This document shows positions 1 through 11,344 of a DNA stretch of 64,000 bases, one piece after another. The DNA is from Casuarius casuarius (lineage: Eukaryota > Chordata > Aves > Casuariiformes > Casuariidae). How positions within the stretch are numbered: the first letter of the stretch is position 1; the number at the start of each line of letters is the position of its first letter. The notes under the pieces were generated by a model. That model had not been told where the DNA came from, ran no database searches, and was given only the letters and a program-made list of their open reading frames with translations. The stretch spans positions 1,568,932 through 1,632,931 of the forward strand of contig PTFA01000024.1 of NCBI GenBank assembly GCA_003342895.1, in the 5' to 3' direction. The position numbers and the translations under genes are program-made.

Positions 1-3000
1 AAACAGTAGGATATTTCTAGCTATTCTTTAGTGGTTTCTTTTGTATTTGGAAAGCAAGAAAACTGTAGACACCTCCTGAGAGTTTTTCACTTTTCAGATT
101 ATTGAAGCACAAAACCTAAGCTGATCCCCTGGTTTCAGAAGCCTGAAGGAACCCAAAGGCTCTTGACTTCTGTTTCAGTATCTTCCACAACGGAACCAAT
201 AGCTACCTTATGTATCATCAGTCACAGCTAGGAGATACCGTTCACGCAAAGTTCCAGCTCCCCCAACTGAATCCACTGTTTTGTGGACCAAAAAGCAGAG
301 TTTCTACATAAAGCTAGCAAAGCAACAGAGTTTAACAAAAAGTGTTTAGTAAGACAACTATAGCCTCCTAGTCTTACTAGATGGTGCCACTGGGCATTCA
401 CAACCAACTTGCAATTGGCAGCCCAAGTACAGCAATGAACATCCTAACTATACTGCTGCAGCAAGGACGGTGCGGGGTAACTCCACTGCGTTCTAAGTCT
501 AAATCCTCAATATTGAGGCAGACGTGCTCTATTACTCTGCACGTCCTGACATCCATGATGGGTGTCAGTTTTGAAGTCTGTAAAGAACTCTACACTGACA
601 AACAGCATCTGAAGCACTCTACTGATGTTTTCTGAAGGATGCACGACCCATTAGATAGCTTTTTGCTTAGGATCAGCGCACTTTAAAAGGCTGAGAGAGA
701 CGGATCTCTTTTGATAGACGCATTGCATGTTATGTCTGTTAGCGTCTCCTTAAACTGTTCAATCTTCCTAGTTAAGTCATCATTTTGATATTTGATGCAC
801 TTTTACATAAAAATTCCTATGCCAAGTCACAAGATATTTTGAAGGACCTGCAAAATAAAAACTCATGGCTAGCTTAGAAACCATGTAACAGATGCCAACA
901 CACATTCCAAAAAACTACAGCTTCCACTAAAGCCGGTTCTCCCCATAATTCCCTAATAGTTTTCAAGCACTTAGTAAGTACTTGGACATTTGTCTTTTCA
1001 TGTCCCTGTTAACTAAATGACAGCATAACAGAGTTATCAAGTAAGTTAGACCAAAAAATTAAGGTTATGAAAAGTAGTACTCACGGCTTTAAAAATTGTT
1101 ATTTGCACTTTTCATGGCACCTAAGACTCTTAACTACACCCCACTGCCAAGCACTGTAGAAACGTAAGAATGAATTACATTCTCATGTGCAAATAAATAG
1201 CACTTTTTCTATGCACATGCAATGACCTTTAACACTTGCACTCCAGCCGGATGGAGATCAATATTCAACTTCATGTCTTTTTAAAGTTTTTAGAGTCTTT
1301 GGGAAGTTCTTTAACTATTTCTCGTATCAGTACACACAGGTAAAAAAGGAACTGAAATAGCTCTGAGGTGGGCCACCTTCCACTGGTGTACCCCAACAGC
1401 CTTTGGGACCTCAGCCCCAATTTGCAGACGCGTCCATGCTCATACTGACAGCACAACCACCGCTCCACTGGGACCTGGCTGCTGTCCAGGACACAAATGG
1501 CTCTCTTATGAGGAGGATTTGCTAGGTCCTCTGACAGATGTGCAGATTCAGACTTTCCCCAGCTGGACATCCTGAGAGAAAACTAAAGCTCCGTCCTCCA
1601 CAAGGATCTTTTGTTGTTTATAGTTGAAGCCAACACGATTCCCCAGAATGCACATGTACTGGGTCAACCTACCACCCGTGTTTTTGAGAAGCTGCGCCTA
1701 AGGAAAGGGGCAAGTTAGAGGGAACAGCCCAGCTAGATTAGCCTCTGCTGGACCCAACTCCCTGCAGATCTCTCTGACACATTAAAAATGTTAAAGCTTG
1801 AAAGTTTTTAAATTTCACAAACTGTCTCTCAGTCACTTAATCATCAAAAACTTTAGAAAAACATTTTACATAAAATATGCTTGCCAGCAGCTGAGAGCCT
1901 GAAAGCCTGAAGCCCACTTTCCTCCCCCCAACAACCTCTTGTTAGGTAATTAACTAAAAATCCATTTCAGATTCCTTCCACGTAAAAGAACTTGCCTTTT
2001 ATCAGAGTTTGGAGCTACCTGAGAGCAATGCATTGCAACACCAAGTACTGTCATCCAGTTACCACTTCCTGGAAGCCAAAGTTTCCCGTTCGATTTATCA
2101 GCAGGGAGCAGTTCCACAGCTCCGCAGTTTGCACCTAACGATGCCACTTAAGCAGCTTAGTGCTCTTCTGGTGCTCTCCACTACTTTGCTTTTCATGCAT
2201 CTCTAAAACTCGTGTGCAGAGTATATGTGAACACAATATACAAAACTATGATTCTCATTTCACAGAATTTGATGTGCACATCTGCTGATTGCAGCTCCAA
2301 GAGCTGAGCAGTGACCTATCAGCCAAACCTAGAGAAATTCAAACGAATACAGGAGAAAAATTAGAAGTCTCAAATCTCTTTTTTTAACCATCCTTTTTTA
2401 CAACATGCCATCCTTTTTTTTTTTTTTTACAACAGTGTTGTTCCAGGCATTATGTATACTATTCCTTCAGAAACTTTTCTGTCACTGGAGACTCTTCCAG
2501 TGCCCACGGGGTTATAAGAGCAGGCAGACACACTCACTGCCTCCACACTTTTTTAAGCAGACTTAGACTCCCCAGAGAAGGTCCCATGGAAGACATGCTA
2601 AACCAGAAAGGATTACATCACCTCGCATTTTAGTATCGGGTGCAGTAGAGATAACTCTAAGTTGGGCACTCTTCCCTCTTCCCTGGACTGTTAAAATTTT
2701 GAAGAAGTCTGAGTTAAAACATTCAAAAATGCTTCTCCTTTTGAAGCAACAAATGTCGTAATCGGGCTGTTAATTCTGAGATGCTACATGACAGCAGGGA
2801 CATTCTGCATGTCCCTGATAACCGTGGATAGCAATCAGGAGAGGTAGTGGAGTCTGCTTCATCTCCTCCATCAGTCTCACTGAGCTCTGGATTTCTGTGA
2901 CCATTTACTGCAAGTGGAAATATGTTGCACTTGTCCCCTGTGGGCAATATAATGTTCCAAAAGCTTCAGAATTCATTTTTTTTATGGAGACAAATTTCTC

Positions 3001-3250
3001 TCTTCTAATAAAAGTTACCATCAGATTTGTGAAGCAAATACAACAGGAAAATAGATGTGTGCTGAAGACAGACATTTCTTTCCCATAGTAACTCCAGCTG
3101 AAACATCTAGGAAGTAGCAATAGCCCTAAAAGAGAGTTGAAAATCACTTAAACTGCAAAATAAGCTCATGCTTAAAACAGCTCTTACTGGCAGGGACAAG
3201 TAGCAGCATTTATATATGTGCAGAAAAACAGATTTCCTATGCATAGCAGA
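1..3250. other. Non-coding, AT-rich; no gene seen
   Basis: No reading frame here looks real; the open frames are short, overlap on both strands and lack recognisable motifs. Two items stand out: the duplicated CCATCC-T(n)-ACAACA unit near 2388-2432, and a minus-strand acceptor/donor pair bounding a 69-nt segment (1085-1153, donor GCC|GTGAGT) that is closed in all three frames and so could only be non-coding. Confidence 0.6.
2388..2434 (+). repeat. Tandem duplication with expanded T run (T15)
   Basis: The unit CCATCC-T6-ACAACA is followed immediately by a second copy in which the T run has grown to 15 (2414-2428). This suggests a short tandem duplication followed by slippage at the T tract. 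Confidence 0.8.
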
Positions 3251-3256
3251 AGCCCC

Positions 3257-3275
3257 CATAAGGACTGCCCTTATG
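3257..3275. repeat. Inverted repeat, 7-bp stem
   Basis: CATAAGG and CCTTATG are separated by five bases and form a perfect short stem. This is the first of four palindromes in this block. Confidence 0.8.
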
Positions 3276-3293
3276 CCCTTAACCCCCCTCCCC

Positions 3294-3305
3294 CCCCTTA
3301 AGGGG
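3294..3305. repeat. 12-bp perfect palindrome
   Basis: CCCCTTAAGGGG is self-complementary along its full length. It follows a C-rich run, so the minus strand is G-rich here. Confidence 0.85.
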
Positions 3306-3595
3306 TCTTAAGGCTTTTCGAGTGTGGCTGCTACCTTATTACCCTATTAGGCACCTTATTTAGCATCCGGAGGGTCTGCACATGCCTAGCACCCACTGCT
3401 GCCAGTGGTGGTTGTGGATGACTTGATAAGAAAGAATTTAGGGTCTGCAAAAACAGCCAAGGGAGGCACTGCTTTAACTGCGACTGAAACAACTCCATCC
3501 CCGCTGGGGGGTTAACTTCAACAAAGCTAATGCCCGATAATAGAAAAAACTCGATGTGTGCCCTGTGAACTCCTGAATGGTGAAACCGGGCAAAG

Positions 3596-3611
3596 GTTCA
3601 GGCGCCTGAAC
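3596..3611. repeat. 16-bp perfect palindrome
   Basis: GTTCAGGCGCCTGAAC equals its own reverse complement over 16 bases and holds the GGCGCC core. A 16-bp perfect palindrome is rare in 64 kb by chance and could be a dimeric protein-binding site or an RNA stem. Confidence 0.9.
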
Positions 3612-3697
3612 TACAGGTCAACCCTGATCAACAGGATGAGGCGGAATGGAGAACCCGACCACAAATTCATCGTAGCGATGGTAGTAAGCGAAAAGGA

Positions 3698-3719
3698 GCA
3701 TAAATCTTGAGATTTATGC
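3698..3719. repeat. Hairpin, 10-bp perfect arms
   Basis: GCATAAATCT and AGATTTATGC are exact reverse complements with two bases between them. A folded form would have a 9-bp stem and a TTGA loop. Confidence 0.9.
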
Positions 3720-3840
3720 CTGTTTGTGCAAAGAGCTACGTCCATTGCTTAATGTTTTGGGCATACCAGGCTTCAGTTCAGGCTAACCTGGAAGGGGTTA
3801 TCCAAAAATCTGTCCCCTCAGCCTTCATGTCACGGCTCAC

Positions 3841-5300
3841 TCACTGATTTGCAAAGATCAAAGCATCAGCAGTTAGAGGAAGAAACGCGATTGTCTAGTA
3901 TCCTGCTCAAACTGAAAGCCTTCGGGCAGACTTCTTGTCTTCTTATTTGTGCTGAATCACGCCTTTTCCCAAACAGTATCACTGACTTGACAGGAACTAT
4001 AAATAGGATAAATTTTAATATATTAAATGTAATCTATTATGTATTAAGACAGGTATTTTAATAAAACACATTAAGATGTAGAAAAGATAACTGTTTCTAA
4101 ATGACAAACACTGAAACTCAGAAATTTGAGCTACTTAGTGAACAAAATTTAGCATTTACACAAACAGTGTTGTAGCAGTAGATTCAAATGTTACTTCTGT
4201 GATCAGACTGCACCATAAGTTAATTCTGATATGGGCATAAAATAGGCAGCTTATGTGGGTCTGTGCCATGCAAATTCAGCTTCCTCTTTAGCCCTTCAGA
4301 AGAGGTTGGTTATTTACACTTATCTAAACTGGTAACCCGTATGTTCATCACTACCTGCACAGCACTGGATCTGGCCAGCAACCAGGAAAAAGGGACGAGG
4401 CTCTGCGGGTTTCTCTAGCTTTTTATCCCTGCTTTCTATCTAGTCCCTGCTGCTTGCTTCTTCAAAAAGAAAGCAAGCAGGTGAATAAACTAGTCGAACA
4501 GCAGGACCCAAAGTACAGATAACCCAAGGTGAAGGGTAAAACTGATGGCCTTAAAGCTAAGACCTAAAACTAAGTCTCTAAGCCTTGATGCTTAGTGACA
4601 GCCACTCTGGAGAACGAGTCTCTTCACGGAAGCTGGTGTGCTACAACAGCAATATATCCATATCAGATTAGCACAACTTTGCAAAGACATCTTCTTTCCA
4701 CCCTAGACAAATTGCATCCATTACTGCCAGGGACTCAGGTGTCCTATAAATATAGACCTTGTTCTGCTAGTAAAATATTAGCACACTGATCACTCAGATA
4801 AATACTTGCATGTTCCTACAGAGCACGCCTCTGTCAGTATACACCTGTGGTTAGATATCCGTACGGATGCTGGGTACGGCATGTGGTTCAGGTATCCAGC
4901 TGCATGAACACCACTTCAAGCACAGGGACAGAAGCAGACAGGAGCCAAGACAGCACTTCTGCAGGCAGAATAAGTGCTGCAGGGATCACTTCTGACAACT
5001 TATCTTCACCCTTAAATCCTGGCTGTGGTCCTAGTTAAATTTTTTAAGTTAAAGTTTCTTTATACTGAAGAGCCTCCCTCATCCATAAAAGTGTCTACAG
5101 GAAGGCTGGGGCATTCATAATGGTTTGCTGCACCCAGCTTCTCCACTGACAGATAATTTTTGACTTCCAGGTTCAGACAGATACACAGTTTAAGCTCAGA
5201 GGGAAGAATGCCTGAAGAGAAAAATGGTCCATGCTAAAATATCCTTGAGGAAAAAGGTAAGCCTGTGAGTATATTCCTATAGGACCTTCCTTTCTTCATA
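3841..5300. other. Non-coding; no gene seen
   Basis: Only short frames are present. One plus-strand acceptor/donor pair (exon-like 5171-5256, TTCCAG acceptor, AAAAAG|GTAAGC donor) encloses a segment with stops in all three frames. It may be a non-coding exon or chance. Confidence 0.6.
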
Positions 5301-5309
5301 AAAAGTACA

Positions 5310-5315
5310 TTTATT
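5310..5315 (-). terminator. Candidate polyadenylation signal AATAAA
   Basis: A canonical AATAAA on the minus strand lies about 165 bases after the TAA of the candidate terminal exon above. The hexamer is common in AT-rich DNA, so support comes mainly from its placement. Confidence 0.3.
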
Positions 5316-5479
5316 TCTTTTTAGGATAAATTACGAGGCATGCCAAGACTCCTTATAGAATACCACAGTCTAGTGATCTCAGATCTACTCCACAGGTCAG
5401 GTCTGTTAGCCATTTAAAATGATTAAGTGCTAAGAAACCATAAAATTGCTTCAGTGGATAAATAGTTCAAGAACTGTGG

Positions 5480-5693
5480 TTATTGCTTCATCAACAGCTT
5501 TCCAACTGATCTGCTGTTCTTGCGCTCAGGATTGTTCTCATAAGGCCGATACCTTCTGTTTCGGTTTGGTGAATCTAAAGCTTTTCTTTTAATGTCAGCT
5601 TGGTCCTGCTCCATCATAACATTTGCCACATTGCTCACGGCAGGGGGTTGGGGGGGGAATTTGCATATTTTTCACTTCCATGTTCTGCATGTG
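5480..5693 (-). CDS. Candidate terminal coding exon, unidentified, one base out of frame
   Basis: On the minus strand an acceptor (ACTTCCTTACAG) ends at 5694, and an open frame runs from 5693 to a TAA at 5480-5482. An AATAAA polyadenylation signal follows about 165 bases later (plus-strand 5310-5315). The encoded peptide reads like real protein: early residues HMQNMEVKNMQIPP, later a basic stretch with KRKALDSPNRNRRYRPYENN, ending KLLMKQ. The frame holds only if a C run at 5650-5657 counts as seven; here it has eight, so as written the frame shifts there. The extra base could be a sequencing error, a pseudogene lesion, or a sign that the exon starts downstream of the run (weaker acceptor at about 5637). 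I recognise no family. No poly(A) tract marks a retrocopy, and no upstream exon could be linked in phase. Confidence 0.3.
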
Positions 5694-5715
5694 CTGTAAG
5701 GAAGTTTCCCCTTGA

Positions 5716-7040
5716 CTGCAGCTACATGGCAAGCCATGAATCCGCCTGGCAGGCAACGAATCCACATTTCTAAGGGTGTGCAAAAAAACCCACCCACAAA
5801 ACACAGACTGACTGCTGAGAATAAAAAAAAAATGGTGGTTGGGAGATTTGTACCATCACTTCCAAAGCTCCCTGCTCTAAAACGAGAAACAGCTGTTTAT
5901 GTCAACTGTACGAACTCTCGCATCCCGTCTAAATGTAGACACGGAAGTGATCAGCTAAAATATAGAGAAAAGTAAAAATAATTAACTGTCTTATAACATT
6001 TATATAAAAGACATTACAAAGCTAAAGAAAGGGGAATATTCACGCAAAAGTGAGTTCTTACTGGAGAACCGTGCACAAGAATCAGAAGAAAGTACTGTGT
6101 CGCTTCAGAAGCTTAAATTGTATAATTCACTTTCCATTTGTAAGAGAGAGGTAGTTTATATTAAGGCCACCAAAGATCTGCTAACAGTAAAACTTGTAAA
6201 CTGAATTATTAATTTCAATAACCTCCTTCTACATGTAATCTTTGTGACATAAGGAAAAAAATGTTTATTTTTTTAAAGGCCAAGTACATAATCTGAGAGG
6301 AATAACTGCTTAAAAAGAAACAGCATCTTTTTGTCAGAATGGCATTTAGCTGAGCAGGAGGTTAGAGAATGGTAATTAATTGCTTAATTGTTTTGAAAGG
6401 ACATGCACTAGAAAGTATGACCTTTCAGTGACACTTTGCTTCAATGGTACATTAATTATAGCTGAATTTCAATGGGTCTCCTGTGGGAACACATGACATT
6501 CACACTAATACCAGACAAGTTTACTGTGGTCGTAGTTTTTATAACAAATGCCTAATGCTAAACTAAAGCACTGTTTGGCTCTTGGTCCGATATTCCTTTG
6601 AAATCTCTATAGTATTTTTCAATGCTAACCAAGCATTTCTTTGCATTTAAAAGCACTATTTCTCGTAGTTCAATAAGCTGACAGCACGTAATTAAGTAAA
6701 AACACTGGAAAAAGACAAACCGAAAAAAGAGAAAGTAGGAAACTTCAGTAGGTTGGAAGAGTCTTCTTTTAGCTGTGGGTTACATTGGTTATTTTTCTTC
6801 TGTCATGACAGTAGACATTAGTTTTTGCAAAGTGCAGCGCTTTAGTTCAGCAAAGTCAAGGAACGAGTCATAGAAGAAAGAGAGTCTGATGCAGATCACA
6901 CTGCACTAATTCAGCTGGAAGGTAATGGCATTGAGGAGTAAAATGCATCAATGCGAGGAACAAAGCAGGGATAAAAAGGGACATGATACAGCACATGTGT
7001 CCATTCAGCCAGTCAACTTGCCTGTTCTTTCTGTTTTTGT
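5716..7040. other. Non-coding; contains homeodomain-site-rich patch
   Basis: No gene is visible. The patch at 6361-6480 concentrates TAATTA cores (see separate entry). The rest is AT-rich sequence with short frames only. Confidence 0.55.
6361..6480. promoter_or_regulatory. Possible conserved enhancer-like patch with TAAT cores
   Basis: Within 100 bases there are GGTAATTAATTGCTTAATTG (6371-6390) and ATTAATTA (6452-6459), homeodomain-type cores, surrounded by non-repetitive balanced sequence. Such clusters are common in vertebrate conserved non-coding elements, but AT-rich DNA also produces them by chance. Conservation cannot be judged from one sequence. Confidence 0.2.
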
Positions 7041-7047
7041 CCTCCAG

Positions 7048-7354
7048 TCTTTGTCCTACACTTAGATCAGCAGCGTCAGCTCATCAGATCATCAGAACGA
7101 AGAGGTTACTCTATCAAAGAGCGGGGAAAACTGTACACAACCCACACCCCCTTCAGGAAATCTTTTTTCCAAAGAAGAGCAAACACACTTGGGAAAATCT
7201 TGGTGTGAACATAGAGCTTTTTGTTTATTTGTTTGCCTGTTTTCAAGTTTGTGAGGGGGCCCGAGAATATCATGCAATTATACAGCATTCTGCTCTGCTT
7301 ATTCCCACCAGTTCTCCACAAACACGAAGTCCGACTTTTTTTTTCCTGAGATAG
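7048..7354 (+). CDS. Candidate exon after a strong acceptor, unidentified
   Basis: A long pyrimidine tract (CCTGTTCTTTCTGTTTTTGTCCTCCAG) ends at 7047, one of the best acceptor-like sites in the window. One frame crosses it and stays open to 7354. Its ATG at 6983 lies inside the would-be intron. A possible donor, CTTG|GTGTGA, near 7202 would give an exon of about 154 nt. The peptide (for example KRLLYQRAGKTVHNPHPLQE) has no motif I know. A minus-strand frame overlaps the same bases, so one of them at least is accidental. Confidence 0.15.
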
Positions 7355-7617
7355 CAATGGGGACAATCTCTCACTCCAAAGAAAACCCATCCTGATTAGA
7401 GAAGATGAAATTATGGTGTGCATCAATAAAGCACTGAAGACAAAGGCCTCATCTCCCACACGATTTTGTTGTTCTGCCAGCTCAGTCCCGAGGCAGCTCC
7501 TTCCCTCCCTGTGCTAAATTGGAGGCTGATGCTTGGTGGTATAACTTTGGAAAAACTGCTCTGGAGAGTTTGCTAAATCCCTTTCCCTCCTCCTCTTAAA
7601 AAAGGAAAAGCTGAAAG

Positions 7618-7720
7618 ACTTACCTGCGTGTCTCATGAACTCCATAACCAATTACACACTTTGAGTTTACGTTTCATGAGTCCTATAAATCTCAGAGAAC
7701 ATGTTTTCCATCTGTATCTT
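7618..7720 (-). other. Consensus splice donor, probable non-coding exon end
   Basis: The minus strand carries CAG|GTAAGT at 7618-7626, a perfect match to the vertebrate 5' splice-site consensus. The bases upstream of it (plus coordinates 7624 to about 7715) contain stops in every frame, except for an ATG only 13 bases before the junction. If used, this would end an untranslated or lncRNA exon. I could not choose an acceptor with confidence; TTTTCAAG near 7728 is the nearest candidate. Confidence 0.25.
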
Positions 7721-10700
7721 TTATCTTGAAAAGCTCTCCAATGCTTTTCTTACAGCACAGCATATTTTTTCAGCACAGCTTTTCAGCCACCAGACCTCTG
7801 CTGAGAAGTGCCGTTAAAATGCAAGTCTCTGCACAGAGCGAGGCCCTAACTGCGGAAATGCTGGCAGGTATTTTAACATCCATTTTGAAAATCTTCTTCT
7901 GAACTATACACAGTATTCCTGTTTGGTAAATACTTGTTTTTCTTCTCCAAGGCATAAGAACTTATTACTGAAATTTTCTTTTAAGCTTGATTTAGAAGCC
8001 AGTATGAGTAGCCCATTTAAAGTCTTAAGGTGTTAATGAATTGCATGTTTTGACACACTAACGAACAACCATTCAAGCTTAGATTTCCCACCATCATGAT
8101 CTCCAAGAGGGCACAGGGTAAAGCAATATGTGTTCAAACAGCCAAACCCTTGCTGAGAGTCCCTTGTTCTGCAAAACAGCTGCAGCACAAGAGGAGGTCA
8201 GCAGAGACAGCCAGGGACACGCTGGTCCTAGGTGAGCTGCTTTGAGCTTGGCTTCCTACAAAGAGCACTGCAGTAACGAGCCCGTGCTGCTTCTGGTCCT
8301 ACAGCAATCCCAAACGTCCCCAGATAGCCTATTTCTTCCTCTTTCACAATTATTCACAAATTCTGTTTTCTTGTAGGCAGAGAACCAATTCTTACAACAC
8401 AGTTACAAGGATCTAACTTACAGAGAAATGAGAAATCCTAATTTCTCCTCCAACTGGGAAATGACCTACAATTCCCTAAATCAGCTACTTGTATGCAAAT
8501 GGCCCACAAATCTATGGGTAGAACATCTCTAACTCTTGATAGAATGAAAGAAACAACTCTGATTCATACTTATTCCTCCTCATGTTCTCTCTTTCTTCTA
8601 CACAAAGTCCTACCAAAGAGTAACAAGGCACATTCATTCGATATGCTCCTTTTATTCCAAGGACCCAGTTTCCCTGTATTTCTAGAGAAGGGAAATTTGG
8701 CTCCATAGATTTTGGCGCAAACCCCTTGTGTGACCGAGACCACTAACACTGACATGCTGATACACCAGAGCTGATGTTATCACTAACAGATCAAACATTT
8801 CCTAGGTGTAACCAAAATAATGCATGAAGGTTAGAAAACCAGTGTCAAAACTATAATCCACGGGGGTCCAGAAGACTCTTAATTTAACCAGAAAGTCTGT
8901 CACAGAAATACTTTCCCATCACTTCAATTTAGCCTCAAGTAATCTCTAGCTACTTCTACCATCACTTCCCACTCATTGGTATTCACTTGTTCTTTGTCTG
9001 TTAGTTCTTTCTTTTTCCTTACTGTTTTCTTCAAAGTGCCTTCTCCAAACCCAAGTGGAGCTGTCTCTACTGCAGTAAGAATCCCTTCTTATTGCTAGTG
9101 CAAAATTTCAGGGAACTATGCAAATTTATTATTTCCTTTTCTGTGTTAAGAAGAGCATTAAAATATAGGCGTCCAGCTTCTTTTGAGCTGGTCCTAACAT
9201 ATCCAAGAAATATCAGCCTGCCATTATAAGGCACATATATGTATGTAAAGCATTCTTAGCATTATAATATTAAACTGGTGAAATCCCAGCAGAAGAACAG
9301 AAAAGGTAAGAGAGCAGAACCTGCCTAATCAGAGTTGTTTTAAATAGGGAGAGCAGGTCTATAGCCCAAAGTGATATACGTGCACTAGAACAACACAGCT
9401 GGAAGAGTGGTGGCAGCCGAACTTCTGTCTTCTGAATTCAGGCAGTGTTTTGGAAATATGAATAATGAGGACTTTGAGCAGCAGTTGTTCCCTGGTGTGT
9501 ACTATTCTGCCTAGATCCCTGATTTATTAGTGTTACCTACAAGTGACATATGTATATTTTACCAATTTCCTTCTAGGTTTATATGCCATATGTTGCCCAA
9601 ATAACTGAGTCATTAAAACTGAACTAAGGCATCTATGTAGAACTTGGGAGAAAGACAGAAGAGGCTTAGAAGATCTCAGCACTGGCTTTAAGGATTATTA
9701 GACTATGGAATCTTTCTCTGTGGGAGGATGAATTGAGAGATTTGACCTTCGAGTATGCATTAGGAGATCCATTACTGGAAGTATTGCTGGATTTTGGCTG
9801 AAGATTAGGTCAGGTTATAAACAAGATAGAGATCATCCCCTGGGTGTTCAACCAGGACTGCAGCTACTGGTTTATAAACAAGTTTCACTGAGGTGTAATA
9901 TTCTCCCTTTGCATCATATAGAAGCAGTCATTATGATTAATGCTCTTATCACACAGAACACCTTGCCTTTGATGCATATGCATATTCACGGGGTTCTCTA
10001 ATGTTAATATCCCAAATTAACACTCGGGATTTTTATTTTTGAGGGGGAAGTGGTGATAAATTCCTAAACACCAAAGATCCTAGAACTTTAATTTTGCCCT
10101 CATTTATCACATAGGAAAGCTACACGCCATGACCAGTCTGTTCCTGCCTGGCTGGCAGCATGAAGCAGCAGAGCTCTCATCTCACCACGAAGTCACACAC
10201 ATGTATCTAACATGGAATTGCCATCCACTTATCCCTTACTTGGGACAAAATAAGCTTCTTAGCATTTCAGTGCATTTTACATACCCAGAGCACAGTGCTG
10301 AAATGCCATATAGTTGTTTTATCCTAGCAGCACCACTGCATGTACCAGCACAGCATTGCCATTACTGAAATACAGATGCATTATCATTCCCCAAAATCAT
10401 TTTCTGCCACAGAGACTCAAAATAAAGTTAGGGTTTCATGTTGTTACAGACTGATTGCTTGTTTAATCTTCCAGGTTTCAAATACTTAGATATCTGTGTA
10501 AGTGACAACCCTGTGTTCAAATTAATTTCAAGTTGGGGAAAAATATCTATCTTCCAAATGGTATAAAAAAACTAAAATATTTGCTGCCTCAGTCACATAT
10601 GAGCAGAACCAAGTTACACCTTTGAGTAAAACTTGTCAACTGTTATTTAATCTGCCCCTCCCTTCCCTGCAGAAGGCAAAGACTGCCAGTTTTGGCAACA

Positions 10701-11270
10701 GAAATAAAATAGAGAACATCTGGAAACTGTCACCAAGTTCCTGAAAGCAGAGTCAAGTATCTTCCATAACAGACATACAGACAACAGATGAATAGCGAGT
10801 TGTGCAGGAGGAATGCCAAACGCTAGCTATCACTGCGATCTACCGGTATTCAAGTTCCTGAAGTTTTTCCAGCCAGGTACAGCCTTTTACCCAATTCACC
10901 ATGGTGACAATATGCCCTTACTGCTGCTGGAAACACCCCCAATGATGCACGAAACACAACACAACTTGCCTTTCACAGCTAGGTTGTGGGGAGGACCCCT
11001 CTGAGGTTTGCTTTGTGCTCTCCGCATATGCACACACCCATCCCACGGGGTTGGCAACTTCAGCCAACGAGCCCCAGCTTAAAGCAAATATTCTTACTGG
11101 GTCATTCATCCAGGAGTGAATTTGTACTGTTGCATTTTATCCTATTTCTAGTACTCTGTCTCTGGTTTTTTTTGTTTTTTTTTTCTCCTGTTTGATATTT
11201 TGATCTTCCTCTAAATTACCAGCATCTTCTAATAATTGCTCTTTAACACTTTCTGTTTGCTGTATAATGA
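7721..11270. other. Non-coding; no gene seen
   Basis: Short frames only, none with recognisable content. A plus-strand donor-like site (AAAAG|GTAAGA near 9306) stands without a convincing acceptor. No repeat family was recognised. Confidence 0.6.
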
Positions 11271-11280
11271 TCATTGGTAA

Positions 11281-11342
11281 TATATATATGTGCGTGTATG
11301 TATGTATATACACACATACATATATATGTGTATACAGACACA
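11281..11342. repeat. TA/TG/CA simple repeat with mirror and hairpin character
   Basis: A run of alternating purine-pyrimidine dinucleotides moves from (TA)n through (GTAT)n to (CACA)n and back to (TA)n(TG)n. TGTATGTATGTATATA and the following ACACACATACATATATA are nearly self-complementary, so the tract could extrude as a cruciform. Adjacent minus-strand frames are artefacts of the repeat. Confidence 0.9.
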
Positions 11343-11344
11343 TT

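Larger units (their letters stand above)
3251..3840. other. CpG-containing block with clustered perfect palindromes
   Basis: This block of about 590 bases is richer in G, C and CpG than its surroundings and is dense in inverted repeats. Visible are a 7-bp stem with a 5-nt loop (3257-3275), the 12-bp palindrome CCCCTTAAGGGG (3294-3305), the 16-bp palindrome GTTCAGGCGCCTGAAC (3596-3611) and a 10-bp perfect stem around GCATAAATCT (3698-3719). C-runs of 6 and 8 sit at 3283-3288 and 3290-3297. One plus-strand frame (about 3532-3708) stays open for some 58 codons and ends at TGA, but I recognise no protein. I see no terminal inverted repeats, polyadenylation site or LTR ends. It could be a decayed foldback or LTR element, a structured RNA gene or its copy, or chance. 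Edges are approximate. Confidence 0.45.

Noticed and set aside
1085..1153. Minus-strand 69-nt acceptor/donor pair
   Set aside because: Every frame contains a stop, so it cannot be a coding exon; no other evidence for a transcript.
5171..5256. Plus-strand 86-nt acceptor/donor pair
   Set aside because: All frames are closed; splice-like pairs at this spacing are expected by chance.
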